From assembly GCF_017875465.1 (NCBI RefSeq), contig NZ_JAGGMQ010000001.1:3658001-3722000 (forward strand): a stretch of 64,000 bases of DNA, read 5' to 3'. This document shows, in pieces, positions 9,377-18,842 of this stretch. The translations under genes and the position numbers were made by a program. The notes under the pieces are model-generated. The model searched no databases, had not been told where the DNA came from, and was given only the letters and a program-made list of their open reading frames with translations. Each line of letters begins with the position of its first letter. The stretch's first letter is position 1. This DNA comes from Winslowiella toletana. GTDB lineage: Bacteria > Pseudomonadota > Gammaproteobacteria > Enterobacterales > Enterobacteriaceae.

Positions 9377-11146
9377 GTGCGATTGTTTAGCCAATTAAGT
9401 TGGTATTTTGCCCGGGAGTGGCGTCGGTATCTTGGCGCGGTTTCTTTATTGATAGTAATAGCGATCTTGCAACTGCTGCCGCCGAAGGTAGTAGGCGAGA
9501 TCGTTGATGGTGTCACCCAGCGACATATGGGCGCGGGTGAGATCCTGATGTGGATTGGCGCCATGCTGGTGACGGCGGTGGTGGTATACCTGTTGCGCTA
9601 TGTCTGGCGTGTATTGCTGTTTGGCGCGTCTTATCAACTGGCGGTTGAATTGCGCGAAGACTTTTATCGTCAGCTCAGCCGTCAGCATCCCGAATTCTAT
9701 CTGCGCCACCGTACTGGCGATCTGATTGCCCGCGCCACCAACGATGTGGACCGCGTGGTGTTCGCCGCCGGGGAAGGCGTGCTGACGCTGGTGGATTCGC
9801 TGGTAATGGGGCTGGTGGTGCTGATTGTGATGAGCACCCAGATTAGCTGGCAGTTAACGCTGCTGGCGCTGTTGCCGATGCCGGTAATGGCGCTGGTGAT
9901 TAAACGCTATGGCGATCAGCTGCATAACCGTTTCAAACTGGCGCAGGCGGCTTTCTCCTCGCTTAACGATCAAACTCAGGAGAGCCTGACCAGCATCCGT
10001 ATGATCAAAGCCTTTGGCCTCGAAGATCATCAGTCTGCGCAGTTCTCGGCGATTGCCCGTGACACCGGCGAGAAAAATATGCGCGTGGCGCGCGTGGACG
10101 CGCGTTTCGACCCCACGATCTATATTGCGATTGGCATGTCGAACCTGCTGGCGATCGGCGGCGGCAGCTGGCTGGTGTGGCATGGTCAGATGACGCTCGG
10201 CCAGCTGACCAGTTTTATTATGTACCTTGGTCTGATGATCTGGCCGATGCTGGCGCTGGCATGGATGTTTAATATTGTCGAACGCGGCAGCGCGGCCTGG
10301 AGCCGTATCCGTGCTCTGCTGACCGAAGTGCCGACGGTGACGGATGGCGATAAAATGCTGCCGGAAGGACGTGGCCTGTTGCAGGTGGCGATTCGCGAAT
10401 TTACCTATCCGGGCAGTAAGCAACCTTCGCTGCGCAATATCAATGTCAATCTGAAGCCGGGGCAGATGCTGGGGCTGTGTGGCCCGACCGGTTCCGGTAA
10501 AAGCAGTCTGCTAAGCCTGATTCAGCGCCATTTCGACTGTGATCAGGGGGATATTCGTTATCATGGCGTCCCGCTGACCCAGCTACGCATCGATGGCTGG
10601 CGCAGCCGGCTGGCGGTCGTGAGTCAGACTCCTTTTCTGTTCTCCGATAGTGTCGCTAACAATATTGCACTGGGTCGCCCCAATGCCACCCAGAGCGATA
10701 TTGAACAGGTCGCGCGACTGGCCTGCGTGCATGAGGATATCCTGCGGCTGCCGCAGGGTTATGACACCGAAGTGGGCGAGCGCGGCGTGATGCTCTCTGG
10801 TGGACAGAAACAGCGTATTTCGATTGCCCGTGCGCTGCTGTTAAATGCCGAGATTCTGCTGCTGGATGATGCGCTTTCGGCGGTTGATGGCCGCACGGAG
10901 CATCAGATCCTGCACAATTTACGCAACTGGGGTGAAGGGCGCACGGTGATTATCAGCGCCCATCGCCTGTCGGCACTGACCGAGGCGAATGAAATTCTGG
11001 TTATGCAGCATGGCGTGGTCGCGCAACGCGGCAGTCATGAGCTGTTAGCCGGACAGCCTGGCTGGTACAGCGATATGTATCGCTATCAGCAACTGGAAGC
11101 GGCGCTGGACGAAGATGAGAACGAAAAGGGAGTGCCCCATGACTAG
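9377..11146 (+). CDS. mdlA: ABC exporter half-transporter MdlA
   Basis: This is a 589-residue half transporter with six membrane helices (about residues 15-305) and a C-terminal ATPase. Walker A is GPTGSGKSS near residue 370, and the signature LSGGQKQR is followed by the Walker B motif ILLLDDALS. It is expected to pair with MdlB as a heterodimeric multidrug-resistance-like exporter in the inner membrane; its substrate is unknown. It starts at GTG 9377 as [17 protein letters not shown], matching E. coli. The stop overlaps the mdlB start by 8 bases, which suggests translational coupling. Confidence 0.96.
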   Translation: MRLFSQLSWYFAREWRRYLGAVSLLIVIAILQLLPPKVVGEIVDGVTQRHMGAGEILMWIGAMLVTAVVVYLLRYVWRVLLFGASYQLAVELREDFYRQLSRQHPEFYLRHRTGDLIARATNDVDRVVFAAGEGVLTLVDSLVMGLVVLIVMSTQISWQLTLLALLPMPVMALVIKRYGDQLHNRFKLAQAAFSSLNDQTQESLTSIRMIKAFGLEDHQSAQFSAIARDTGEKNMRVARVDARFDPTIYIAIGMSNLLAIGGGSWLVWHGQMTLGQLTSFIMYLGLMIWPMLALAWMFNIVERGSAAWSRIRALLTEVPTVTDGDKMLPEGRGLLQVAIREFTYPGSKQPSLRNINVNLKPGQMLGLCGPTGSGKSSLLSLIQRHFDCDQGDIRYHGVPLTQLRIDGWRSRLAVVSQTPFLFSDSVANNIALGRPNATQSDIEQVARLACVHEDILRLPQGYDTEVGERGVMLSGGQKQRISIARALLLNAEILLLDDALSAVDGRTEHQILHNLRNWGEGRTVIISAHRLSALTEANEILVMQHGVVAQRGSHELLAGQPGWYSDMYRYQQLEAALDEDENEKGVPHD

Positions 11147-12908
11147 CCTGGCGCAGCTGTGGCCAACTATTAAACGCCTGCTGGCTTACGGCAAACCGTG
11201 GCGTAAATCACTCGCTATCGCGGTGGCGCTGCTGTGGGTTGCGGCGGCGGCAGAAGTGCTGGGGCCGGTTCTGGTGAGCTATTTTATCGATAATATGGTG
11301 GCGAAGCATCAGATGCCGCTGGGGATCGTGGCCGGTCTGGTGGTGGGATATATTCTGCTGCAGGCGCTGGCGGCAACGCTGCACTATATCCAGGCGCTGC
11401 TGTTTAATCAGGCGGCGGTAGGCGTGGTGCAGCGCCTGCGCAGCGATGTGATGGATGCGGCGCTGCGTCAGCCGCTGAGTGCGTTTGATACCCAGCCGGT
11501 AGGGCAGATTATCTCGCGGGTGACCAACGATACCGAAGTGGTGCGCGATCTTTATGTGACGGTAGTGGCGACGGTATTGCGCAGCGCCGCCCTGATTGGC
11601 GCGATGCTGGTGGCGATGTTCAGCCTTGACTGGCGGATGGCGCTGGTGGCGATCACCATTTTCCCGGCGGTGATCACGGTGATGCTGATCTATCAGCGTT
11701 ACAGCACGCCGATTGTGCGTCGGGTGCGCAGCTATCTGGCGGATATCAATAACGGCTTTAACGAAGTGATTAACGGCATGAGCGTGATCCAGCAGTTCCG
11801 CCAGCAGGCACGCTTTGGCGAGCGAATGGGAGAGGCCAGCCGCTCCCACTATCTGGCGCGGATGCAGACGCTGCGGCTGGATGGCTTTCTGCTGCGTCCG
11901 CTGCTCAGCCTGTTCTCGGCAATGATCCTGTGTGGACTGATGTTGTTGTTTGGTTTCTCTTCGGCTGGCAGCATTGAAGTCGGCGTGCTGTATGCCTTTA
12001 TCAACTATCTTGGTCGCCTGAATGAACCGCTGATTGAACTTACTACCCAGCAGTCGATGTTACAGCAGGCAGTGGTGGCCGGTGAGCGTATTTTCGAACT
12101 GATGGACGCCCCACGTCAGCAATATGGCGACGATAAGCGGCCACTGGCCAGCGGTAGCATTGAGGTGCGTAACCTTAGCTTCGCCTATCGTGATGACCGT
12201 AATGTCCTGAGCAATATTAATCTGCAGGTGCCATCGCGTCATTTTGTGGCGCTGGTGGGGCATACTGGCAGTGGCAAAAGTACGCTGGCGAACTTGCTAA
12301 TGGGTTACTACCCGCTAAAGCAGGGGGAAATTAATCTCGATGGTCGTCCACTCAGCAGCCTCAGTCATCAGGTACTGCGTCAGGGGGTGGCGATGGTGCA
12401 GCAGGATCCGGTGGTACTGGCCGACAGCTTCTTCGCCAATGTCACGCTTGGGCGCGATATCAGTGAACAGCAGGTGTGGCAGGCGCTGGAGACGGTACAG
12501 CTGGCGGAACTGGCGGCTGGCCTTGCCGAGGGCATCCATACCCGCCTGGGTGAGCAGGGCAACAATCTGTCGGTAGGGCAGAAGCAGCTGCTGGCGATGG
12601 CGCGCGTGCTGGTGGCGTCGCCACAAATCCTGATCCTTGATGAAGCCACCGCCAATATCGATTCCGGCACTGAACAGGCGATTCAGCGCGCCCTGCGCGC
12701 CATTCGTCAGCAAACCACGCTGGTGGTGATTGCCCATCGACTGTCGACTATTACCGAAGCAGACAGCATTCTGGTGCTGCATCGCGGCCAGGCTGTTGAG
12801 CAGGGTAACCATCGTGAACTGCTGGCCGAACAGGGGCGCTACTGGCAGATGTATCAGTTACAGCTGGCGGGCGATGAACTCACGTCGGGCATGGCGGCCG
12901 AGGCATAA
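11139..12908 (+). CDS. mdlB: ABC exporter half-transporter MdlB
   Basis: This is the 589-residue partner of MdlA: six membrane helices (about 20-310), then an ATPase with Walker [10 protein letters not shown]. Its signature is the variant LSVGQKQL, where Gly is replaced by Val, followed by [12 protein letters not shown]. MdlA keeps a canonical LSGGQ. Asymmetry between the halves is common in heterodimeric exporters. ATG 11139 was chosen for the AAAAGGGAG site and for overlap with the mdlA end. An in-frame ATG at 11115 lies deeper inside mdlA and is less likely. Confidence 0.95.
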   Translation: MTSLAQLWPTIKRLLAYGKPWRKSLAIAVALLWVAAAAEVLGPVLVSYFIDNMVAKHQMPLGIVAGLVVGYILLQALAATLHYIQALLFNQAAVGVVQRLRSDVMDAALRQPLSAFDTQPVGQIISRVTNDTEVVRDLYVTVVATVLRSAALIGAMLVAMFSLDWRMALVAITIFPAVITVMLIYQRYSTPIVRRVRSYLADINNGFNEVINGMSVIQQFRQQARFGERMGEASRSHYLARMQTLRLDGFLLRPLLSLFSAMILCGLMLLFGFSSAGSIEVGVLYAFINYLGRLNEPLIELTTQQSMLQQAVVAGERIFELMDAPRQQYGDDKRPLASGSIEVRNLSFAYRDDRNVLSNINLQVPSRHFVALVGHTGSGKSTLANLLMGYYPLKQGEINLDGRPLSSLSHQVLRQGVAMVQQDPVVLADSFFANVTLGRDISEQQVWQALETVQLAELAAGLAEGIHTRLGEQGNNLSVGQKQLLAMARVLVASPQILILDEATANIDSGTEQAIQRALRAIRQQTTLVVIAHRLSTITEADSILVLHRGQAVEQGNHRELLAEQGRYWQMYQLQLAGDELTSGMAAEA

Positions 12909-12976
12909 ACTCCGTTTGCACCTTTTTTGCACAGTTTTTTCGGAAACGTCTATATTGATGCACTCTGTTAACGCGT

Positions 12977-13001
12977 AACGCACCTTTATGGTGCGTTTTT
13001 T
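12977..13001 (+). promoter_or_regulatory. mdlB terminator that also reads as an NtrC enhancer site
   Basis: The inverted repeat AACGCACC (12977-12984) and GGTGCGTT (12990-12997) is followed by a T run, so it forms a plausible mdlB terminator. The same bases contain GCACC-N5-GGTGC, the exact core and spacing of NtrC binding sites. It lies about 115 bp upstream of the glnK -24 element, a usual enhancer distance. Confidence 0.6.
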
Positions 13002-13103
13002 CTGCCCGCTCACTGGCGTTCCGGCAGGGATTAAGATCGCTGTCACAGCCTGGCATCAGTCGCTGTCTGGCTAATCCTCTGAAATTTTCGTGTTTTTAAT
13101 TTG

Positions 13104-13119
13104 TGGCACAGGCTTTGCT
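13104..13119 (+). promoter_or_regulatory. Sigma-54 promoter of glnK-amtB
   Basis: TGGCAC-N5-TTGCT matches the -24/-12 consensus of RpoN promoters exactly (TGGCAC 13104-13109, TTGCT 13115-13119). The glnK start follows 54 bases later. Transcription would require phosphorylated NtrC under nitrogen limitation. Confidence 0.93.
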
Positions 13120-13173
13120 TTAATCAATCCGAGTCGGGTGTGGCAAACAAATTATCTACCTGGAGGGGATTCT

Positions 13174-13512
13174 ATGAAGCTGGTTACCGTGGTAATCAAA
13201 CCGTTCAAACTGGAAGATGTGCGTGAAGCATTATCTTCAATCGGCATTCAGGGGCTGACCGTCACCGAGGTGAAGGGGTTTGGTCGCCAGAAAGGTCATG
13301 CAGAACTTTATCGCGGTGCAGAGTACAGCGTGAATTTCCTGCCAAAAGTTAAAATCGACATTGCTATTGCTGACGATCAGCTCGATGAAGTTATTGATGT
13401 GATTAGCAAAGCTGCCTACACGGGCAAAATTGGCGACGGTAAGATCTTCGTTGCAGAACTGCAGCGTGTTATCCGTATACGTACCGGCGAAACAGACGAA
13501 GCCGCGCTGTAA
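13174..13512 (+). CDS. glnK: Nitrogen regulatory PII protein GlnK
   Basis: This 112-residue PII signal protein forms a trimer that binds ATP/ADP and 2-oxoglutarate and blocks AmtB when nitrogen is sufficient. Tyrosine 51 of the T-loop (RGAEYSVNF), the uridylylation site of GlnD, is present. So is the B-loop sequence TGKIGDGKIFV. ATG 13174 follows a GGAGGGG site and gives the canonical MKLVTVVIKPFKLEDVREAL. It is the first gene of a two-gene nitrogen-starvation operon with amtB. Confidence 0.97.
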   Translation: MKLVTVVIKPFKLEDVREALSSIGIQGLTVTEVKGFGRQKGHAELYRGAEYSVNFLPKVKIDIAIADDQLDEVIDVISKAAYTGKIGDGKIFVAELQRVIRIRTGETDEAAL

Positions 13513-13546
13513 TTTCGGGCTCTGAATTGTGAAGGGATGGAATAAA

Positions 13547-14833
13547 ATGAATAAAGTACTGACTAAGTTGGGTCTGGCAGGCCTGGCATTGTTACCATCG
13601 CTCGCGATGGCTGCACCTGCCGTTGCAGATAAAGCTGATAACGCATTTATGATGATTTGCACCGCGCTGGTGCTTTTTATGTCTATACCAGGCATCGCGC
13701 TGTTCTACGGCGGTCTGCTTCGTGGCAAAAACGTTCTCTCCATGCTGACTCAGGTCGCGGTGACCTTCTCAATGGTCTGCGTACTCTGGATGCTGTATGG
13801 CTACTCGCTGGCTTTCAGCGAAGGTAATGCCTTCTTCGGCGGCTTCAGCATGGCAATGCTGAAAGGTATCGAACTGACGGCATTAACCGGTACTTTCTAT
13901 CAGTATATTCACGTAGCGTTCCAGTGCTCGTTTGCCTGTATCACTGTGGGTCTGATTGTCGGCTCTATCGCAGAGCGTATTCGCTTCTCCGCGGTGCTGA
14001 TTTTCGTGGTGGTATGGCTGACGCTGGCGTATCTGCCTATCGCACATATGGTGTGGGCAGGCGGCTTCCTGGCTCAGGATGGCGCGATGGACTTCGCTGG
14101 CGGTACTGTGGTGCATATTAACGCCGCGGTAGCGGGTCTGGTCGGTGCTTACCTGCTGGGCAAACGTGCTGGTTTCGGTAAAGAAGCCTTTAAACCACAC
14201 AACCTGCCGATGGTATTCACCGGTACCGCGATTCTGTATGTGGGCTGGTTCGGCTTTAACGCCGGTTCTGCAAGTGCAGCGAATGAAATCGCTGCGCTGG
14301 CCTTCCTGAATACCGTGATGGCGACAGCGGGTGCGGTACTGGCCTGGACCTTCGGTGAGTGGATGTTCCGCGGTAAGCCATCACTGCTGGGCGCCAGTTC
14401 AGGTGTGATTGCCGGTCTGGTTGCTATCACCCCGGCATGTGGTTACGTCGGTGTGGGCGGTGCGTTGATTATCGGTATCGCAGGCGGCATCGCCGGTCTG
14501 TGGGGCGTTACCATCCTGAAAAAATGGCTGCGCGTTGATGACCCTTGTGATGTGTTCGGTGTCCACGGTGTGTGCGGTATCGTCGGTTGTATCCTGACCG
14601 GTGTGTTCGCGGCGCCTTCACTGGGTGGTGTTGGCTACGCAGAAGGCGTGACCATGGGCCATCAGGTTATGATCCAGCTGTTCAGCGTTGGCGTGACCAT
14701 CGTCTGGACCGGTGTGGTGGCCTTTATCGGTTTCAAACTGGCGGATATGATTGTTGGTCTGCGTGTTCCGGAAGATCAGGAACGTGAAGGTCTGGACGTC
14801 AACAGCCACGGCGAAAACGCTTACAACCAGTAA
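13547..14833 (+). CDS. amtB: Ammonium channel AmtB
   Basis: This is a 428-residue inner-membrane ammonium transporter, the same length as in E. coli. It has a cleavable signal peptide (about 1-22, ending LAMA) and eleven membrane helices. The two pore histidines are in GGTVVHINAA and FGVHGVCGIVG, and the C-terminal tail ends in the region contacted by GlnK. ATG 13547 follows AAGGGATGG. It lies 34 bp after glnK and is co-transcribed from the sigma-54 promoter. Confidence 0.97.
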   Translation: MNKVLTKLGLAGLALLPSLAMAAPAVADKADNAFMMICTALVLFMSIPGIALFYGGLLRGKNVLSMLTQVAVTFSMVCVLWMLYGYSLAFSEGNAFFGGFSMAMLKGIELTALTGTFYQYIHVAFQCSFACITVGLIVGSIAERIRFSAVLIFVVVWLTLAYLPIAHMVWAGGFLAQDGAMDFAGGTVVHINAAVAGLVGAYLLGKRAGFGKEAFKPHNLPMVFTGTAILYVGWFGFNAGSASAANEIAALAFLNTVMATAGAVLAWTFGEWMFRGKPSLLGASSGVIAGLVAITPACGYVGVGGALIIGIAGGIAGLWGVTILKKWLRVDDPCDVFGVHGVCGIVGCILTGVFAAPSLGGVGYAEGVTMGHQVMIQLFSVGVTIVWTGVVAFIGFKLADMIVGLRVPEDQEREGLDVNSHGENAYNQ

Positions 14834-14886
14834 CAGAGAAACCGCTCAAAGAGAGCAGTGCGCTAAAAAAATAAAACGATAAACAG

Positions 14887-14920
14887 AAAAAGGGCGATAT
14901 TGATGATATCGCCCTTTTTT
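14887..14920. terminator. Bidirectional terminator between amtB and tesB
   Basis: GGGCGATAT / ATATCGCCC stem, with A residues on the left side and a T run on the right. It can therefore stop both convergent genes. Confidence 0.85.
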
Positions 14921-14932
14921 ATGACCTCCCGC

Positions 14933-15793
14933 TTAACTGCGCAGACGCATTACCCCTTCCTGCACCGTTGAAGCCACCAGCGTGCCATCCTGAGTGTAGA
15001 ACTGGCCACGGACAAATCCGCGCGCACCGGATGCTGAGGTGCTCTCCACGCTATACAGTAGCCACTGATTCAAATCGAACGGACGGTGGAACCACATTGA
15101 GTGATCGATTGTCGCCACCTGCATACCTGGTTCCAGGAACCCTTTGCCATGTGGTTGCAGCGCGACCGGTAAAAAGTTGAAATCGGACGCGTAGCCGAGC
15201 AGATATTGATGAATACCGGGATCGGCAGGCATCTGGCCATTAGCGCGGAACCACACCTGGCGCTGCGGTTCATCAACATGTCCCTGCAACGGGTTATGAA
15301 ACTTAACCGGGCGCATTTCCAGCGGTTTTTCCGCCAGAAATTTCTCGCGCGCTTTTTCCGGAATAAACTCCGCCAGCTGATGGGCAATGTCGGTTTCAGA
15401 AGGCAGCGTCTCCGGGCCTGGCACCACTGGCATCATGTTCTGATGCTCATAGCCACTTTCCGGCGCCTGGAAGGAGGCGGTCATATAGAAAATCGGCTGG
15501 CCGTTCTGGATGGCGCTGACGCGACGGGCGCTAAAGCTATTGCCGTCACGCAGGGTTTCGACATCGTAGATAATCGCTTTCTGACTGTCGCCGGGACGCA
15601 GGAAGTAGCTATGAAACGAGTGAATAATTCGTTCGGCAGGGACAGTCTGTTTGGCTGCATACAGCGCCTGGCCAACAACCTGACCGCCAAATACCTGGCG
15701 GAGTCCTAAGTCTTCGCTCTGGCCACGAAACAGGCCCTCTTCTAACTTTTCTAAATTAAGCAGGTTTAGCAGGTTTTGCAGTGCCTGGCTCAT
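14933..15793 (-). CDS. tesB: Acyl-CoA thioesterase II
   Basis: TesB is a 286-residue cytosolic thioesterase with two fused hotdog domains that hydrolyses medium- to long-chain acyl-CoA. The C-terminal half shows the catalytic aspartate context [14 protein letters not shown]. The glutamine is in [11 protein letters not shown] at the extreme C terminus. It starts [20 protein letters not shown] as in E. coli, after a GGAGG site. It is convergent with amtB and divergent from ybaY. Confidence 0.96.
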   Translation of the reverse strand: MSQALQNLLNLLNLEKLEEGLFRGQSEDLGLRQVFGGQVVGQALYAAKQTVPAERIIHSFHSYFLRPGDSQKAIIYDVETLRDGNSFSARRVSAIQNGQPIFYMTASFQAPESGYEHQNMMPVVPGPETLPSETDIAHQLAEFIPEKAREKFLAEKPLEMRPVKFHNPLQGHVDEPQRQVWFRANGQMPADPGIHQYLLGYASDFNFLPVALQPHGKGFLEPGMQVATIDHSMWFHRPFDLNQWLLYSVESTSASGARGFVRGQFYTQDGTLVASTVQEGVMRLRS

Positions 15794-16021
15794 AGCAGCC
15801 TCCTCGAAAATAGTTCAGCGATCAGTTTGCGAGATCCGACCAGTTATCGTCAACTGGGTTAAAGCGGAATCTTCTTCTTTTTTCCCGCAGGGATGATGAA
15901 AAGTTGCTAACAGGAAAAAAGCAGTAACTTGTGCCAGGCTTAAGCTTGTGACGCTGGCTGACAGCGCGGTTCTGCCGGTTACTGGCGGAACACATTGATA
16001 ATAAGGAAGGAGAATAAATCA

Positions 16022-16579
16022 ATGAAATTTTGGCATCTTATGAGTGGCGCCGCGCTGGCGGTGGCTCTGGCAGGTTGTGCAGATAAAAGTGCAGATATAC
16101 CCACCCCGACGCTGGGCGCGCAGACAGCAGGGCAGCAGGCGGCGATAGCGCAGCCAAATGTTAGTGGCTCGGTCTATATTCGTCAGCGCATTGCGTTACC
16201 GCCGGATGCAGTGTTAACGGTAACTTTATCGGATGCGTCGCTGGCGGATGCGCCATCGAAAGTGTTGTCGCAGCGCGCAGTGCGTACCGAAGGCAAACAG
16301 GCGCCATTCAGCTTTGTACTGCCGTTTAATCCGGCCGATATTCAGCCCAATGCACGCATTCTGCTGAGTGCCGCGATTACGATTGATGGCAAAATGGCGT
16401 TTATCACTGAGACGGTGAAACCGGTGATTAACGGTGGTGGCACTAAAGCCGAACTGGTGCTGGTGCCCGTGCCGTCGGTAGCCATGCCGGCGCAAAGCGG
16501 AGCGGCAACCACTGTGCCGTCAACCTCGCCAACGCAGGTGACGCCGGCCGCATCAGTACCGGCGCCAACCAGCCTCTGA
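16022..16579 (+). CDS. ybaY: YscW-family lipoprotein YbaY
   Basis: This is a 185-residue lipoprotein. The signal peptide ends in the lipobox LAGC (cysteine 19), so it should be anchored in a membrane facing the periplasm. The conserved central region (about 45-150, RQRIALPPDAVLTVTLSDAS and PFNPADIQPNARI) is the YscW/YbaY domain. In YscW this domain pilots a secretin; no such partner is known here. The tail is rich in Pro, Thr and Ser. ATG 16022 follows AAGGAGAA; an in-frame upstream ATG lacks a site. Confidence 0.92.
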   Translation: MKFWHLMSGAALAVALAGCADKSADIPTPTLGAQTAGQQAAIAQPNVSGSVYIRQRIALPPDAVLTVTLSDASLADAPSKVLSQRAVRTEGKQAPFSFVLPFNPADIQPNARILLSAAITIDGKMAFITETVKPVINGGGTKAELVLVPVPSVAMPAQSGAATTVPSTSPTQVTPAASVPAPTSL

Positions 16580-16624
16580 CTGGCGATTGCTGGCAGGGCT
16601 AATCCCTTGCCGGCATCATCGGTT

Positions 16625-16936
16625 TCAGGGCTGCCAGCGATAGCGCGGCAGAGAAATTTTGCCGTCATTGCTGACTTCAACACCTTCCGCTTCCAGCGCC
16701 GTACGCTGGCGCTCGAGATCATCACCAATTAATGAAATTTCGCCTTTACGGTTAATCACACGATGCCATGGGATCTTGCTGCCTTCGGGTAAGCGGCGCA
16801 GGATACCGCCAACCTGACGCGCAGCCCGTGGCGAGCCAGCCAGGCGGGCGATGTCGCCATAGGTGGTGACGCAGCCGCTGGGAATGGCGGCGATAATTTG
16901 CCAGACACGTTGCTGAAAGTTGTCGTTATCGAACAT
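16625..16936 (-). CDS. atl: Alkyltransferase-like protein Atl (YbaZ)
   Basis: This 103-residue protein resembles the DNA-binding half of O6-alkylguanine-DNA alkyltransferase. The reactive cysteine is replaced: the motif reads IPWHRVI where true alkyltransferases have PCHRV. Atl proteins bind O6-alkylguanine without repairing it and hand it to nucleotide excision repair. The arginine finger region SGCVTTYGDIARLAGSPRAAR is present. It is convergent with ybaY and lies upstream of the 4.5S RNA gene as in E. coli. Confidence 0.94.
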   Translation of the reverse strand: MFDNDNFQQRVWQIIAAIPSGCVTTYGDIARLAGSPRAARQVGGILRRLPEGSKIPWHRVINRKGEISLIGDDLERQRTALEAEGVEVSNDGKISLPRYRWQP

Positions 16937-17103
16937 AGGAATACTCAGGTAAATAATAATAAAACCTTAATCGATAGCCTGGCGATACTAAAGTAAATTT
17001 AATCACACCTGCCGTTGCAGGCCATCAGGTTGCGGTAATATTAGCCATTTTTCGCAGTAAATTCGCGCGTTGAAGGATAATATTTAGGAGAATACCGAGG
17101 GTT

Positions 17104-17230
17104 TTAAAAACTGGACATTCAACTAAAAAACGTGACCTGTTCAAGAAAACAACGGTCGCAGGAGGGGCGCTTGCAATTGGCGGGGGCATCATTGATAATG
17201 CCTGCGCTCTGAAGGTTAGAGCCAGTCAAT
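17104..17230 (+). other. Gap before ffs with a Tat-signal-like reading frame
   Basis: The frame beginning at 17101 reads KKRDLFKKTTVAGGALAIGG, which resembles a twin-arginine export signal (KR variant, then a Gly/Ala-rich hydrophobic stretch). It has no ATG, GTG or TTG start and runs into the ffs RNA. It may be a gene remnant from which the ffs promoter was assembled, or chance. Nothing else was recognised in 16937-17170. Confidence 0.3.
17171..17199 (+). promoter_or_regulatory. ffs sigma-70 promoter
   Basis: TTGCAA (17171-17176), a 17-bp spacer and GATAAT (17194-17199), followed by a GC-rich discriminator. Transcription from about 17206 would leave a leader of roughly 25 bases before the mature RNA, matching the RNase P-processed leader known for 4.5S RNA. 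Confidence 0.75.
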
Positions 17231-17344
17231 GGAGGCCCTGTTGGTGCTCCCGCAATGCTAACTTGTGAACTCGGTCAGATCCGGAAGGAAGCAGCCGCAG
17301 CAGGTGACGCGTGTGCCGGGATGTCGCTGGCAGGGCCTCCACCA
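17231..17344 (+). ncRNA. ffs: 4.5S RNA of the signal recognition particle
   Basis: This RNA of about 114 bases binds Ffh to form the signal recognition particle that delivers inner-membrane proteins to FtsY and SecYEG. The apical Ffh-binding region TCCGGAAGGAAGCAGCC with its GGAA tetraloop is intact. The ends GGAGGCCCTG and CAGGGCCTCC pair to close the rod. Length and sequence agree with E. coli 4.5S RNA. The position next to atl is conserved. Confidence 0.96.
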
Positions 17345-17408
17345 TTTCAGCCCCTCGCATTATCCTCAGTTTTATCCTGTCAAATCTTACAATATTCTGA
17401 AGATGCTT

Positions 17409-17627
17409 TTACCTTACATATTTCCAGACGGACACCGGAACTTTGTCGTAGAGTTTATTCATAGTCAATTCCGCCAGGCGGTGATCGGCAGCAGAATTAA
17501 ACACTTCTAATTCGTCGTCAGATAATTCGTATTTGTTTTTTTCAATTACTCGCTCAAGGGTATCGATTGAACGACAGCGTCTTAAACGCATCAGGTAATC
17601 AGTTTTAGTAAGAATTTTGTCTGTCAT
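17409..17627 (-). CDS. hha: Haemolysin expression modulator Hha
   Basis: This 72-residue nucleoid-associated protein joins H-NS filaments to silence AT-rich, horizontally acquired genes. The body [20 protein letters not shown] is typical of Hha/YmoA. ATG 17627 is used because it gives the family N terminus [12 protein letters not shown]; the frame continues open upstream. It lies 29 bp after tomB and is probably co-transcribed with it. Confidence 0.96.
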   Translation of the reverse strand: MTDKILTKTDYLMRLRRCRSIDTLERVIEKNKYELSDDELEVFNSAADHRLAELTMNKLYDKVPVSVWKYVR

Positions 17628-17656
17628 TGTTAAACCGTAGTAAAAATAATGGGTTG

Positions 17657-18037
17657 CTAAACTGAGTGGCTGGCATGCAAAGGCCGTTGCGCGCACTCTT
17701 CGGCGAAAATGTTAAAAAGTCGTTTGGCTGATTTCTGCCAGCGCTGAAGATCCTGAGCATTAATACCGTAGTTACTGAACAGCATAAATGTGTCATCGAG
17801 ATATTCATCGATTTGCGCAATCAGATCCGCATCCTCAACATGTTTGATTTTGTAATTCATGGTGAAAGAGGCGATATGTTCAATCAATTCGTTAAGCTGC
17901 AAATTTACCGCAGAAGTAGGATCATTGACCCAACCGTGATGACTGTCACCGAGGGTTGACATACTTTCATCGTACAGACTTTCACACAAGAATTTCAACT
18001 GGGCAATATCATGCCTTTTTGGTGAGTATTCGTCCAT
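17657..18037 (-). CDS. tomB: Hha toxicity modulator TomB
   Basis: This 126-residue acidic cytosolic protein is the partner that counteracts Hha and affects biofilm formation, sometimes described as an oxygen-dependent antitoxin. The conserved parts [20 protein letters not shown] and [20 protein letters not shown] are intact. The C-terminal 15 residues differ from E. coli. The start at 18037 matches the family and follows GGGGAAAGAG. It is first in the tomB-hha operon. Confidence 0.95.
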   Translation of the reverse strand: MDEYSPKRHDIAQLKFLCESLYDESMSTLGDSHHGWVNDPTSAVNLQLNELIEHIASFTMNYKIKHVEDADLIAQIDEYLDDTFMLFSNYGINAQDLQRWQKSAKRLFNIFAEECAQRPLHASHSV

Positions 18038-18189
18038 CTCTTTCCCCTCCATAGCGAGTGATACAAGCCGGTACACGGGCTAAGCTAAAAGGTATGCGGC
18101 CTGGAAGTGATTATAAAAAATAGTTTATTAAACGGACTTCCTGAATATAACGCAGATTAATTAATAGCGCCTGAGTTCATTACCAAAGA

Positions 18190-18543
18190 TTACAATTCAT
18201 TAGCGGTTGATGGGTATTGATTGTCGATCAGTTCAAAGGCGAGAAAGCCGGGAATTATCCGGAACTGAACCGTTTCCACCGCGGTCTCGCTGGCATCAAT
18301 ATCCAGACATGCATTGAATATCGTCCATTCAAACTGATAGCTCATTTTATAACGTAAACTACCGGCAGGAGCTATTGAAATAATTTTCACACTGTCGGGA
18401 ACGAATCGCGCATTTTGAGAATACCATGCTAAATCTCCCACCAGTTGCGGTTCTAATTTGGGAATATTCTGTTGAATTATTTCCTTCAATATTAGCGGGT
18501 CAACTTCGTCCTGCAAATTATTGCAGGGAATTAATGTGCGCAT
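18190..18543 (-). CDS. Unrecognised 117-residue protein
   Basis: No family was recognised. The 117 residues look soluble and acidic, without signal peptide or membrane segment. There are two aromatic-rich strands (KMSYQFEWTIFNACLDID and FRIIPGFLAFELIDNQYP), which suggests a small alpha/beta fold. The gene is AT-rich compared with the flanking core genes and lies upstream of tomB-hha in the same orientation, about 150 bp away. It has only a weak ribosome-binding site (GGAAAA). It is probably real, given its length and Hha-linked context, but may be lineage-specific. Confidence 0.6.
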   Translation of the reverse strand: MRTLIPCNNLQDEVDPLILKEIIQQNIPKLEPQLVGDLAWYSQNARFVPDSVKIISIAPAGSLRYKMSYQFEWTIFNACLDIDASETAVETVQFRIIPGFLAFELIDNQYPSTANEL

Positions 18544-18804
18544 TTTTCCATCACTGTGTTAACTGCTACTAATATTGATCATTGTGTTTAGTGTTAAATA
18601 AAGCAAGTGGCAAAAAAGGTCATATTGCCATGCATATGATTTTAATGGTTTTTATTTTGAAGCTTTGTGCTGTTTTCTGCGATAGCGCACAACTTGCTGA
18701 TGAGTTTTGTTTATCTAAGCCCCTGGCGCTTATGTGGGCACGCCGGGTAACACCTGGATACATTTTTCCCGTGAGGCACGTGACGAATCGCTGATATTTA
18801 GTGT
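18544..18804. other. AT-rich intergenic stretch before the metal-uptake operon
   Basis: About 260 bases with no convincing gene. A 70-codon frame at 18582-18794 lacks a ribosome-binding site and any recognisable sequence. The last part should hold the promoter of the zinc operon, just before the Zur-like box. Confidence 0.5.
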
Positions 18805-18818
18805 TATGTTATAACATA
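18805..18818 (+). promoter_or_regulatory. Zur-like operator of the metal ABC operon
   Basis: TATGTTATAACATA is a perfect 14-bp palindrome matching the core of enterobacterial Zur boxes (GTTATA-TATAAC type). The same 14 bases recur at 21875-21888 before the L31B/L36B genes. It lies 24 bases before the first start codon of the operon. Confidence 0.8.
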
Positions 18819-18842
18819 TATATTAATAGCGGAACCACCGTA

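Noticed and set aside
12916-12934. Second NtrC site before glnK (TGCACC...TGCACA)
   Set aside because: The two halves are in direct, not inverted, orientation, so it does not fit the NtrC dyad.
18582-18794. 70-codon open frame before the metal operon
   Set aside because: No ribosome-binding site, no recognisable motif, and it runs through the AT-rich promoter region; probably chance.
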